A stretch of 64,000 nt of DNA, taken from assembly GCA_030562195.1 (NCBI GenBank), contig JAUJPP010000005.1, positions 6,258,826 to 6,322,825 on the forward strand, given 5' to 3'. Below the pieces are notes generated by a model. The model was given only the letters and a program-made list of their open reading frames with translations, was not told where the DNA came from and ran no database searches. This document shows positions 30,575-42,000 of this stretch, one piece after another (position 1 is the first letter of the stretch; every line of letters starts with the position of its first letter). A program made the position numbers and the translations under genes. This DNA comes from Nipponacmea schrenckii. Its lineage: Eukaryota; Mollusca; Gastropoda; Lottiidae.

Positions 30575-31918
30575 ATGAAAGAAGACAAGAGTACTGGTAT
30601 GAAATCAATGGATGTTAATGATACAACTGAAATAAAGCCAGACGAAAGAACCGATGACCAGGAAAATAATGTTGTGTTTGATGATTGCGGTGCCAATACG
30701 GAGATCGTTACAGAGGAAGTGATTTCAACCCCTCACACTACCGGTAGCTCACGATCCAACAGTCACCACCGTTCTGTGATCTGGAATGAAAACAACAGTG
30801 TATCCAGCTCAAATGGTGTTCAAATGTCGAACACTGAAAATGGTGATCACTCAGATGAGAATGGTGTTCAGTTGTCAAATGAAGAAGATACTCATGATGT
30901 TGTAATAAGCTCGAAGATGAACACTGATTCCTCTAATAAAAATGGCGAGGACTCAGACCGCTCAAATTTTAATTACGATGAATCAACAAGCTCAATTCCA
31001 AATATTATTGCCTCAGTAGACAATGAGATCTTTAATGGAAATACGTACATATGTATCAATTCAAATATAGAAACTGTAATAAACCCAGGTGACAGTGAGC
31101 CCAAGATTATTATCCAGAACGGGAAAGTCATCATCAAGTCAGACGACCTGCAGACGCTACAGAAGGAAGTTCCGAGTTTTATTGATATCAAGGGAGATGA
31201 TGATGTTGATTTATCGAAAGTCAAATCTGAGTTTCAACCACTATATGAAAACGTTCCTGAAGAAGGACAACCTAGTCATATGAGAAAAAGATTTCATTGT
31301 GATGTGTGTGAGAAGTCCTTCGTTTCAAAAAAAGGTTATGTTAATCACATGGCGTCCCATGGAGATGAATCTCACGAATGTAATATTTGTAAAAAATGCT
31401 ACAAATCGGAAGAATTGTTGAAAAATCACGTAAAATGCCACGAAGGGACGAAGAAATTTCAGTGTGAATTTTGTGACAAGGCTTATCGCCAGTCGACTAG
31501 TTTACAACAACATTATTCTGTCCACAGCGGAGAAAAATCATATTTTTGCGATATTTGTGCTGAGACTTTTAATTATTTGACAAACTTTATCCGACACAAA
31601 AGACGTCACGAGGGAAAAACATACAAATGTGAAATTTGTGATAAGACTTTCGTGGAACAAACATCTATATATAGACATAAAAAACTGCATAACGGACAGA
31701 AAGAACATGAATGTGATGTCTGTGGTAAATCTTTCTACCGGGCTGGAAATCTGAGAGAACATCGAAAAACACACGAACCAAGAGAAAAGAAAGAGAAAAT
31801 TTTTCAATGCGAACATTGTAAGAAAGCTTATCCTTATCGTTCTAGCTTACGAAAACATTACATCAAAAAACACGGGCAATATCTACCGGAGCTGTCTACC
31901 AATGTCAAATGGATTTAA
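30575..31918 (+). CDS. C2H2 zinc-finger protein, seven fingers
   Basis: A single coding exon of 447 residues. An AG acceptor (TATCTTTCAG) 16 nt before the ATG implies a spliced 5' UTR. Residues 1-240 are acidic, Ser/Asn-rich and unfolded-looking, with two near-repeats (SNGVQMSNTENGDHSDENGV type). Residues about 241-435 hold seven C2H2 fingers, C-x2-C-x12-H-x3-H, with few canonical TGEKP linkers. The sixth (CDVCGKSFYRAGNLREH) is followed by a longer linker (EPREKKEK) and the seventh ends H-x4-H. It probably binds DNA in the nucleus; the target is unknown. Finger order matches the neighbouring gene at 33.4-35.5 kb, so the two are likely old duplicates. A poly(A) signal AATAAA is at about 32,058. 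Confidence 0.9.
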   Translation: MKEDKSTGMKSMDVNDTTEIKPDERTDDQENNVVFDDCGANTEIVTEEVISTPHTTGSSRSNSHHRSVIWNENNSVSSSNGVQMSNTENGDHSDENGVQLSNEEDTHDVVISSKMNTDSSNKNGEDSDRSNFNYDESTSSIPNIIASVDNEIFNGNTYICINSNIETVINPGDSEPKIIIQNGKVIIKSDDLQTLQKEVPSFIDIKGDDDVDLSKVKSEFQPLYENVPEEGQPSHMRKRFHCDVCEKSFVSKKGYVNHMASHGDESHECNICKKCYKSEELLKNHVKCHEGTKKFQCEFCDKAYRQSTSLQQHYSVHSGEKSYFCDICAETFNYLTNFIRHKRRHEGKTYKCEICDKTFVEQTSIYRHKKLHNGQKEHECDVCGKSFYRAGNLREHRKTHEPREKKEKIFQCEHCKKAYPYRSSLRKHYIKKHGQYLPELSTNVKWI

Positions 31919-33420
31919 TCAATTTATTATTATTTTTTTAAATGAAAGAAATGTATTTAGCGGCATCGTTCAGTGGCTTTAAGTAATTGAAGAATATATA
32001 TCTAGACAATTGAGTATCATTGCTTGATAAAGACAGGAGTACCCTCACAAGTTATTTAATAAAGTAATTGTTATCTATATAATTGTCCAGATATATAGTT
32101 AGTTGTTTTGTCATTGGCAATGTTTTTTTGCTGTTTCTTATTGATGTGCTGCTAAAAACTTCAAAGTTTTGATGGAATTGCATTTGAATTTATATTGCTA
32201 TACATAATTTAAATAAAAAATATAAGAAGTTGCTTGTTTTATGGTGTTTAACTTGCACTAGATTAGGATCCCATTCGTCTAATAGGGGGGTGGGGGAAAC
32301 AATGGAGGTATGGTAGGGTTATGGTAAGATGACAGGAGGATTGCGTCTGCTTCAACTTGTTTTTAACCTGTGGGGAATAGCTCAGTTAAAATAAGGGAGC
32401 ACCATGTCTGATAGCACCAGGTGGAAAGAGAATTAGTTCCATTCTACTAAAGAATCATATTTATTCCAATATAACCATGGTTACACATTGACGATTTCCA
32501 TTCCACTAAAGAATCATATTTATTCAAATATAACCATGGTTACACATTGACGATGTTCCATTCTACTAAAGAATCATATTTATTCAAATATAACCATGGT
32601 TACACATTGACAATGTTTGAACACAAAAATAACTTGAAGACAACAATTATCATAGATCTATCTGAATGCCCAATGTATAAAATTAATCACATGATTTCAA
32701 TACCTTATTGAACATTCACTTTGGTTTATCAGTATGGAATTTCACATCTGTTGAATTTGTATTTTAATCTAGTTCTTTGCAGACCTCGCTGTATTTTGGG
32801 GATTTTTTTGACTTATATATCATTTGAAAACATTTTTTAGAAATATAAAATGAAAATAAATGCTTTGAAATATGAAGCTGATCGACAGAGAAAGAGAATG
32901 TCAGTAACTTAGCTTAAATCATTTTTGAAAATAATTTTTACACAATTCATTGATAAACACCTAATATATTGACAATATTAATATACCTATAAATGCAGAA
33001 ATGTCAAGTAGGAAGCTATATACAATCAATAAATGATGCACTAGACAAATAAAACATGCTTCTATAAACACATCACTACCTGTTTATTCTTAACAAAATA
33101 ATACATGTAATTCCTTATACTTAACTTTCCTTGGACTGTGCCGAAGAATAAGTCCAAGGGAGCATACAAACTAATCGCTACATGCTTGAAATGTTAGGTT
33201 ATATATATATATATATATAGAAGATGACTTTATAAATGATAACATTATATACACATTGTAGTACTATACTTTACAATATAACATGATTAGTGACAGGTGC
33301 TTGTCATGATTAAAATCATGGCTGAAATCATCCTAATTAATTAATCTTAATTAATGCAGTGATCTTTGTATTAACTTGATATTGTGAAAATTTTTCAAGC
33401 TTTGATTACACAGAAACCAT
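31919..33420. other. Region between two convergent zinc-finger genes
   Basis: It holds the 3' UTRs (AATAAA near 32,058 on +; its reverse TTTATT near 33,083 for the minus gene). A ~62-bp repeat (CTACTAAAGAATCATATTTA) occurs three times at 32,436-32,615, and an AT dinucleotide run is at 33,200. Confidence 0.55.
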
Positions 33421-35499
33421 TTAACAACCTTGATTCTTCACGGTAGTAGGAATCGTAACGCTCTTAGCAACTTTAGGAACTTCACTATCGCTTGAAATTT
33501 CTGGTTCGTTTTTCATCAGGTTCTCTTTCATTAACATGAAGGATTCTTGAAGCTTGCAGACACGTAGATGTTTGTGAATAGATGGTCTGTGTTTATATTG
33601 TTTATTGCAGGCTGAACAGTTGTACAAAGTTTGTACTGTCTTAGGCTCATGAATTGACATGTGTTCTTTCAGGTTTCCTTTTCTAGAGAAGGCTTTCCCG
33701 CATTTCTCGCAATGAAATGGTTTAACGCCAGTGTGAAGCTGCATGTGACGATAAATCGATGACCTCTCTTTGAATTTTTGACCACACAATTCACAGCCAT
33801 ACTTGATTCCTTTGTGCTGTCCTAAATGCCCTTGTAAGGTCACGTTTTGTTTGAAAGCTTTGCCACAAATGTTACACACGAATGGCTTTTCTTCTGAGTG
33901 AGTGGCGATGTGAAGCTTCAAACTATTCTTGTAGACGAATCGACGCTCGCAAATATTACATTTGAATCTGTCGGCGTTTGTGTTGTGTTTTTGTTGATGG
34001 TTTCGTAAAGAACTGGCCGAGTAATACCGCTTGTCACACTGTTTACATTTGAACGGTTTAATTCCAGTATGGGTACGTAAATGCTGAGTTAACAGAAACT
34101 GAATCTTAAACTGCTTTCCACAATAGCTGCAGACATTTTTGAAGAAAGCTTGACATCCCATAGACTTGGCTTTAGCATTGGAATACATATGATCTTGACC
34201 ATGATCCCTGTCTTCTTTCTTGATTGGTTTTCCTTTATTCTTAGATCTGATAATAACATGAACGCGACGTCCCTTATTGGCTGTTTCACCAGAATCTTCT
34301 GAACCCACTGTTTCTGTTCCTGTACTCTTACTTGAGGCAACAGATCCATCATTTCCATCCTCATCATCTGAAACACCCGTTCCAATGTCATTGGCAAATT
34401 TATCCTTCCCATCTTCTTCTGAAACAGACTCAACTTCTGAGTCCGATTCTGACGTTTCATCCTCCTCGACTACTACTTCACATTCATCGTCCGAGTCTAT
34501 AGTCTCCATGTTGGATTCTTCTTCTTCGCCTTCTTCCTCAAGATCTGATTGAGTCCCAGTTCCAGCAGACGCCATTTTCTTTTTCTGAACTTTCTTTACT
34601 TGAACAGGCTCTTCTTCTTCTTCCTCAAGATCTGATTGAGTCCCAGTTCCAGCAGACGCCATTTTCTTTTTCTGAACTTTCTTTACTTGAACAGGCTCTT
34701 CTTCTTCTTCCTCAAGATCTGATTGAGTCCCAGTTCCAGCAGACGCCATTTTCCTTTTCTGAACTTTCTTCACTTGAACAAGCTCCTCTTCTTCTTCTTC
34801 AAGATCTGATTGAGTCCCAGTTCCAGCAGACGCCATTTTCTTTTTCTGAGTTCTCTTCACTTGAACAGGCTCTTCATCTTCTTCCTCAAGATCTGATTGA
34901 GTCCCAGTGCCAGCAGACGCCATTTTCCTTTTCTGAGTTCTCTTCACTTGAACAGGCTCTTCTTCTTCTTCCTCAAGATCTGATTGAGTCCCAGTTCCAG
35001 CAGAAGCCATTTTCTTTTTCTGAACTTTCTTTACTTGAACAGGCTCTTCTTCATCTTCTTCAAGATCTGATTGAGTGCCAGTTCCAGCAGACGCCAATTT
35101 CTTTTTCTGAACTTTCTTTACTTGAACAGGCTCTTCTTCTTCTTCCTCAAGATCTGATTGAGTGCCAGTTCCAGCAGACACCATTTTCTTTTTTCCAACT
35201 GGCTTAGCTTTGGTTGGAGATTTCGGTTTAATGGATGTTGTTTTAGGAGCACTTTTCGCCTTTTCTTCTTTCATTTCTTTTAAAGTTTTCTTAGGAGCTG
35301 GAGCCTTAACTGGTGTTTTCAATGTTCTCTTTTTGGTTGTGACATCGACATCAGAAGAACCTTTCAATGGTGGTGGCTTTTGCCTTGTCATAGGAATCGG
35401 AGCAGGCATACGTCTCTTTTTAATTTTATCCAGTTCATCAACCTTGATGCCCTTACTTCTCAATCGAACATTCCACTTCCCTTCCATTCCTTCAGTCAT
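33421..35499 (-). CDS. C2H2 zinc-finger protein with N-terminal 29-residue repeats
   Basis: A 692-residue protein in one coding exon. The true ATG is at 35,499 (MTEGMEGKW); the frame stays open five codons more to an AUA-like leader with no ATG. Residues 1-100 are basic and Pro/Lys-rich. Residues about 103-330 carry eight copies of SAGTGTQSDLEE plus an acidic run and PVQVKKVQKKK, period 29. Residues 330-450 are acidic/Ser-rich. Residues about 455-650 are seven zinc fingers (CSYCGKQF, CKQCDKRY, CNICERRF, CNICGKAF, CELCGQKF, CEKCGKAF, CSACNKQY). The last is C2HC (H-x3-C), so it may not be a normal finger. Fingers five and six (SSIYRH, RKGNLKEH) match those of the gene at 30,575. A splice acceptor (TTTTCCAG) about 50 nt before the ATG implies a 5' UTR intron. 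Probable nuclear DNA-binding protein. Confidence 0.9.
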   Translation of the reverse strand: MTEGMEGKWNVRLRSKGIKVDELDKIKKRRMPAPIPMTRQKPPPLKGSSDVDVTTKKRTLKTPVKAPAPKKTLKEMKEEKAKSAPKTTSIKPKSPTKAKPVGKKKMVSAGTGTQSDLEEEEEEPVQVKKVQKKKLASAGTGTQSDLEEDEEEPVQVKKVQKKKMASAGTGTQSDLEEEEEEPVQVKRTQKRKMASAGTGTQSDLEEEDEEPVQVKRTQKKKMASAGTGTQSDLEEEEEELVQVKKVQKRKMASAGTGTQSDLEEEEEEPVQVKKVQKKKMASAGTGTQSDLEEEEEEPVQVKKVQKKKMASAGTGTQSDLEEEGEEEESNMETIDSDDECEVVVEEDETSESDSEVESVSEEDGKDKFANDIGTGVSDDEDGNDGSVASSKSTGTETVGSEDSGETANKGRRVHVIIRSKNKGKPIKKEDRDHGQDHMYSNAKAKSMGCQAFFKNVCSYCGKQFKIQFLLTQHLRTHTGIKPFKCKQCDKRYYSASSLRNHQQKHNTNADRFKCNICERRFVYKNSLKLHIATHSEEKPFVCNICGKAFKQNVTLQGHLGQHKGIKYGCELCGQKFKERSSIYRHMQLHTGVKPFHCEKCGKAFSRKGNLKEHMSIHEPKTVQTLYNCSACNKQYKHRPSIHKHLRVCKLQESFMLMKENLMKNEPEISSDSEVPKVAKSVTIPTTVKNQGC
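34500..35190 (-). repeat. 87-bp coding minisatellite, eight copies
   Basis: AGATCTGATTGAGTCCCAGT recurs with an exact 87-bp (29-codon) period inside the zinc-finger gene. Copies differ by few substitutions and by small in-frame changes in the acidic run, so the array is young or homogenised. Confidence 0.95.
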
Positions 35500-36036
35500 C
35501 TTGGATTTTTGAATCAACTTCGTTTAAGTTAAAGCAATTATGGGTTCAGCAATCTGGAAAAGATACAGAAAAGAACTATGATCAACAATTTTTTTTGTAG
35601 GGACTGTCTGCTAAATAAAAGGGAGGGGGGTGGTTGGTGCTGAAAGCCGACACCACTGGCAGAGGCATCAGAAATTTTCTCACAAGAACTCAACAGTTTA
35701 TTTACGGATGTCTGAGCCCTAACAATCATCTCAAGTTGTTGGCATCGATTCTCCATTAAGAACAGTTATTAAAAGCTGTCAAAATATACCAAAGGAAGGT
35801 CGGTATATTACTCACACCTCAATTTATAACGAAATGGAAAAGGGAGCCAAGTTGACAAAATAAGAAACTGTATTTATCAATCTCACATCCAGATCTTGGC
35901 AACCAATAATTCGAGAATTCGAGTACAAAGATTAGATTTCAAAATTACCTTAGTTTGAGTGGAGAATTAGTGAGTTTAAATGGTAGAAAATCGTCAAAAT
36001 ACAATTAATACAGACAACAAAGCCCTTCTTCATGTA

Positions 36037-36062
36037 ACGCCATTTTTAATGCGATCACGTGA
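36037..36062 (-). promoter_or_regulatory. Putative promoter module matching that at 30,141
   Basis: On the minus strand TCACGTGATCG (36,062 downward) is followed by AAAAATGGCGT (ending 36,037), some 540 bp before the zinc-finger ATG. The order and sense relative to the gene are the same as at 30,141-30,171. Confidence 0.45.
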
Positions 36063-36588
36063 CTGATTCGACGCGATGTGGTCTGAATTTTTATTCGTTG
36101 AAAAGTAATCTAAGGGGCGCAACTCGATTTTATCACCTTTAAATTTACTGTGGTCTTTAGCCAAATTCACTGTATATTTTAGTACTACATGAAAACAAAG
36201 CAATTTCAAGCCTTGGAAGAGAAAAAAGAAATAAAAGCGCTTCGGCCGAGGAGAGGGCATTTGCTGGAAGCGAACGTTAACTCGTCATTTACCACCTCGA
36301 CCGGAGAGGGCATGTCATGATTAATTATAAGGACTTCACAGTTCCTAACTGACGCAGTGAATTGTGCGTCATTCACTAGCCTGTCTCGCTGCACCCGCCC
36401 TCGGTATATTGAAACAGCAATCTGAATGCACGGCTTGTGCTTTCACAAGTTAAGTCAGTATCGAATATTATAAATAGGTATTTGACTACTCCTATAATAT
36501 ACACAGAATAGTTTATCCTATTAATAAGTGAAGTTATTATTATAGACTTTTAATGAATAAATGTTATATTACGCTCATTCTAAACCTA

Positions 36589-36633
36589 GCTGTCCTGATG
36601 ACGGGTTTATATTCGAAACACGCACCGACAGCA
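36589..36633 (+). ncRNA. Hammerhead-like copy, intergenic, decayed
   Basis: CTGATGA (36,595-36,601) and CGAAAC are present. Stem I is good: GCTGTC before the core pairs with GACAGC after the cut site. Stem II is weak and the cleavage triplet is ACC in place of GTC. It is probably inactive, but stem I shows the ancestral pairing of the family. Confidence 0.4.
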
Positions 36634-37700
36634 TAAGAGCTCTGACCGATCAATTAATCAAATAATAATAAATCAATTAGATACGTTAATCATCCAAAAC
36701 AGAGCCGCAATATGCATTTTATAAATACTTTAAGCCTACGGTAGTTCGGCTAAAGACTACAAATAACTAGAAATAAGACAACAGGAGTTCTTTCCCTTAT
36801 ACCGTCAATTAAAGTGAACTGAACATCGACCAAAACGGTAAAATTTCTTCTTGACAACAGGGTTGTTGATTTGTCCTCAATTGCCAACCATGTCTGACTG
36901 TAGCTCCGAATTGTCTAATCTTTATCATGTTTATCTTTACAATTGTCTTGCCATGGTTTATCAAGCAGTCGCCAAAAAGATACCATTTAATGGGATACAG
37001 TGTCCCCACCCCCCTGTCCTCTGCCCCCCCCCCCCCTGCTATTCAAAACTCATGTACATCATACAGAAACAACAGACAGCTTGTAGCAATCAAAAAGTCA
37101 AAATGTAGACCAAATGGTAAAAGAAAAGGAGTCCAATTGCCTATTTAAAACTTCATGATAAATAAAACACAATGGAATAAATAATTTAATAAATAAAAGC
37201 AGAATTAGGTGAAGCAATGGAGACTACAGTAAGGTTATTCATGTACATCCAGGCACAATTTTTAACATTTTATACAAACAGTAACAAGGTACCGTACATA
37301 TCAAGGTGTCGTCATGAGATAAATTATTCATTCTACCTCAAAATACAATGATAAGTGGCTAGTATTTATGTTTCCAATCAAACTGGGATGAACATAAATA
37401 TCTTTACATCAATAAAACTATCTCTATCACAGATATTCTTAAAAGCATTATAATAATATTAAATTCTCTTATTTTAATATCTTATCAAATTGGAGCTTTT
37501 GATCTGAAAATATGGTAACGAATGTCTTCATGCCAAACAAGTTTCTTTCCTGATGATTATTGTTTGTCCAATATGTGTCAGCAGCATTAGAAGAGCTATG
37601 GTGAAACCCACATCCACAATTAGCTGCCATGCTTATGATTGTTTGTTCAAAATGTGTCCACAACATGAAAGGAGCTCTGGTTTATTACCTATCCAAAATT
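36634..37700. other. Intergenic, no gene recognised
   Basis: AT-rich, with a C-run at 37,025-37,037. A fragment at 37,549-37,600 (TCCTGATGATTATTG..GTCAGCAGCATTAG) resembles the next hammerhead-like copy but lacks GAAAC. Confidence 0.4.
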
Positions 37701-37746
37701 TGCTGTCCTGATGATGATTGTGTATCTGAAACATGTCAGCAGCATG
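37701..37746 (+). ncRNA. Hammerhead-like copy, intergenic
   Basis: CTGATGA (37,708-37,714), a three-pair stem II, GAAAC, a two-pair stem III with a two-base loop (AC-AT-GT) and a GTC triplet are present. Stem I (TGCTGTC with AGCAGCA) pairs except at the position next to the cut. The short stem III would favour activity as a dimer, as in other minimal hammerheads (family knowledge). Confidence 0.5.
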
Positions 37747-39030
37747 AGATGAGCTGTCAATCATGCGCTATCAAAAACCAGCAATCATGTACAGACAGCA
37801 CAAGAGGAGCTCTGTTTCATCAGAGACAAGATTTCCAATGAAAAATTGACAAAAAATGTACCCAGAAACACATGGACGGAGCAACTTAAGTATAAATATT
37901 GATGAAATAAAATAATACATGATACCTTAAACCAATAAAAAAATATCAAAAAATATCTAAATAAAATCCTTTCTGGTAATAAAATATTATTGGTATATTA
38001 AAATGATTGAATTAGATCTTCTGTCAATTTACAGTAACCCTCATCTATTTAAAACTAAATTTTAAGGTAGCCGTGTGAAAGGAAATGTTAGATAATATCT
38101 GGGATATGAATGAAAGGAAGTTTTAAATCACACGTGAAGCAGTGAATACAATACACAATATATATAATATATCTATAACACAATTCTTAATCAACGCTAT
38201 TATATATATAGTGGTTACCATAGCAACAGTGTACTCTCGTTTCTATATATATATATATCAATCAATAAATAATCATATTGAATTATGCGTAATTAAAAAA
38301 AAAAAAAAAAAACGGTAAAATTGGGCAAAATTTGAGACAATGTATAAGTTTTGGTCCTTTTATAACATGGAATAATAATAATAATAATAATAATAAATAC
38401 ATTAGACAACATTTTCTACCAAAATTGAAACATTAACTGTAATATGAGTGTATTATCATAATACATTTTGGCTAGTTTAGTTGCATATATCATCTAATTT
38501 GAAAGTTATACTTAAAAAAAATAAAATTTTCTTTACAGATACAAATTTTAATATAAAAAACCCTAGTAATTTGAGCTTGGTTTAGACAACGTGTATGTAG
38601 ACTCTCTAGAATATGATTTGCAGCTAGGTTATTTCTGACACCCTGGAAATAATAAGCATACTTCTCTTCAGTTTAATTATGCACAACGTTAAATCTAAGT
38701 CTGACATACTATTGACAGGCTGTTTCTATGAAAATAATGAAAATTTCTATCATTTGATTTGACTAGAAAATAGAATTCATTTCATTAGGATAAAAGTTAA
38801 AAATTTGGAAAAGAAAATGTCAAACTTCTTCCATAGTCTTAATTAGTAACATTTAATGAGTAACTCTTAATTGGTAACTCTTAATTAGTAACTCTTAATT
38901 AGTAACTCAGCATCACTGATAATTTTTGTAATTAGGAATATCAGCTTTCTCGTAGGCAGAAGATTTCCTTTAAAATTAAGTATGTAATAGGGCCCTCAAA
39001 GAAGTTCAAAATTTACAGTTTGGCATAGCA
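37747..39030. other. ZC2HC1 3' flank with simple repeats
   Basis: No gene. AT runs at 38,155-38,265, A18 at 38,294, (ATA)n at 38,371-38,395 and a four-copy TTAATTAGTAACTC-type repeat at 38,845-38,910. Confidence 0.5.
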
Positions 39031-42000
39031 TTAGGTAAGAGAAATTCTTCGCATTCCACATTCACAGCAAAATTTCGCCGTGGTAACAGGGTACTTGGTA
39101 CCACAATCATGGCAAAATCGCGAAGTTTGGGAAGAATTGGTATAATCTGCAGCGTTGTATTTAGAAGTTGGGATTCCATTTCGTTGTCCCGCCATCCCTC
39201 TTTTGGTTGTCGAGGCGGCTATGTTGGATCTGGTGCCAGTAGGAGTCGTGTAAAAGTCGTTTTCTGAACTGTTGCTATGGTAACCAAAATCAGAGTCACG
39301 CTTTGTGCTGTAGTGAGAACCTGACCTTGAATCTGTGTAGTTAACGCCTTCCCTAAAAAAAATAAACCTTCGTTAGCTACCATTTCAATTTTACCGGATT
39401 CTTCTGTGTACATTTATCAATGATGGTTTACAAAATGGTGGATGAGGGGAGCCTCTAGTTGAAATTCCAGAAGTTGTAATGTTATTGTCACTGTTTATAA
39501 AGTGCCCCCCCCCTCCATGTTTGTCAAGTTGGTTACTTAGTTACACTATGTGCAAATATACTTCTTCCCTTATAACCCAACACTTAACTAACACCTTGAA
39601 AACTTAACTAATATTTTTTAGAAATACAGCAATTCAATTGGATAATAAAACTTATTTAAATTACTGATTGACCAATCAGATAACTGATGAAAACTGGGCT
39701 TTAAGTTGATAGATATATAATATAGTTTAAGTAGTAAACAAAGCAAGAATAGAATTGTTAGAAAAGATGTCAGACAAGACTGTTGTTAATGTGACAGTAA
39801 GCAAGGAAGAAATGTTATAAATTGAAATAAGTAGGGCCTACTCTTCTGCACCTAATCAGCTAATGAAGATGGGCAACAGCATGCAGTGATGGACAATCTT
39901 TATAAGCTAGTCTTTATAAGCTAGTCTTTATAAGCTAGTCTTTATAAGCTAGTCTTAAAGCACTGTAATTTCCAATTCTAGCTATATATTGGAAGCCAGC
40001 TTTCAAAGATCTCGTTCTATGACTTCAACTCTTTACTATCAATCCTTTACTCACTTTACCCCTAAACCCTCACCCCCTTGTCCCCTCTCCTACATGCATA
40101 CCCCACCATCACCGGTATCTATAGCCTAGAGAGACTGGGCTATAACCAAGGAGTACTTACTGCGACGGGGATGCCAGTTTTTTTCTAGTGAAACAGAAAT
40201 ATGTTGTTTTAAATATTTCGAGATTGTGTTCTATAAAACGGCAGAACAAACAAGAAAGACAATCCTGTTTATTGTTACAGGAGCCACTAGTGTGATTCAT
40301 TTATAAATAGCTGGGCGAGTCTAGTAACCATAGTGATTAATGGAGGTAAAGATATCAGTGAAACAGAATGGGTCACATTTTGTATGACTTCTTTCAACTG
40401 GCTTTATAGTTTAAGATACTAACAGTCCCACCTAATAAAACTACCTTAATAAAACCATACAATAGAACTACCTTCATCATTATAAATTACAAATGTGGAC
40501 TAACTGATGGACCAAGGTTAATATATATTCAAATAAGGATAACGAAGATTATCAAACAATAGATAATTTCCAAACTTCAAGATATAAATAAATAGTGCAA
40601 GGCAAGTTGAAAGAAAGAGAAAAATGGAAATAATAATATGAAAACCATGCAATTTTAGATACCTTTGATTTAAGCTGGGTGAGGTTCTAGTATAACTAAG
40701 TTTTTTGAGACGTGCTTTGTCATTTTCTTCTGTTAACAGTGGGCTATGTCCAGTACGAAGCGAACGTCCATAGCCCGAACTGTTGCTTCCGTTGCTATAG
40801 AGATCAGTATCGTAATAATCCGTAGCCTAAAGGTGCAGAAAAAGCGAGAAAATCAAAACTGGAACTAATGTGACTGGTAACACCCCTAAAATTGTAAATG
40901 AACTGTTCCGTTAATGTCTGGTTATGATTGAGAATATTGCATGATTGGAACAGTTCAAAAATAATTTAGGGGTGTTAGGTATACTACTTCCAGTATTGAG
41001 GTGAGAATACACAAAATAAAATGAAAGGCCAAACATAACATAGCACACAATAAAGAATACTGTATGAAAGGGAGAGAACCCACTACTTTATATTGAAATC
41101 TTTTACATTTCAAAAATTTCAAATCTTTTTGGTTTCCATCTTTTACCGCCACGGCTTTTTCTTTCCGAGAATGATATTTCATTTCCCTGCAAAATTAACT
41201 TTCGTTTCATACAGTATTCTTTCCTTCACACAAAAATACATCACCATGGTATTAAAATTAAAATAACCAGAGTAACAGAGATCAAATTAAAAGTGAGTAT
41301 GTGATTATTGCTAGCACTACCGAATCTATTTTCGAAATTGATAAGGGTTACAGTCCCCTGTTACATATAAAATATAATTTCAATCAGTTTAAAGAATGGG
41401 CCATGCCTGCTGTTTCGATAGATCAGAAAGCGAAAGAAGAACCAAGTCTAATAAGAAATAAATATACATAGATAGACTGTCCCAAAAATCAACCACACCG
41501 CATGCAGATATCAATAAATACAGAGAAAGATAGAAGTTTATACTTACTGTTGAACCACCTCTACCTCTACCTGCAGTTCCTATAAATAAAAAACATTTAT
41601 TAAACTCTTTATGTTTTTATATTGTGTTTGTGTATCAGGCACTGTTTTATTCCAATTTTCAGTCAGCCATCTTTTGTTCTTGTTAGACGATCTTAGCGCT
41701 TGGATTTCTTTTTATTGGAATTTATTTCTAGTTTGTTTACCTCTGCCAGCAGACGTAGGTGTTCTTCCAGAGGTGCCAGTACTGCCTGGAGTTCTATTAG
41801 GAGTAGTTCCAGGAATTCTGGAGGCTGGAGCTCTATTACCACCAGAAGGTGGACCAGTTGGTGAGGGTTTGGTTCCTCCAGTTTTTGGGGGTTGGATCTG
41901 AAATCAAGACAAACCACAGTTAATTATCAATAGGTTTGAAAACAACAAAGTGAACATCTAAAACACTGGTCTGAATCAGAATTCTGTTTAAGGTTTCTGT

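Noticed and set aside
35500..35517. Extended N-terminus of the 33.4-35.5 kb zinc-finger protein
   Set aside because: The codon at 35,517 is TTG; the first ATG in frame is at 35,499, and an animal mRNA is expected to start there.
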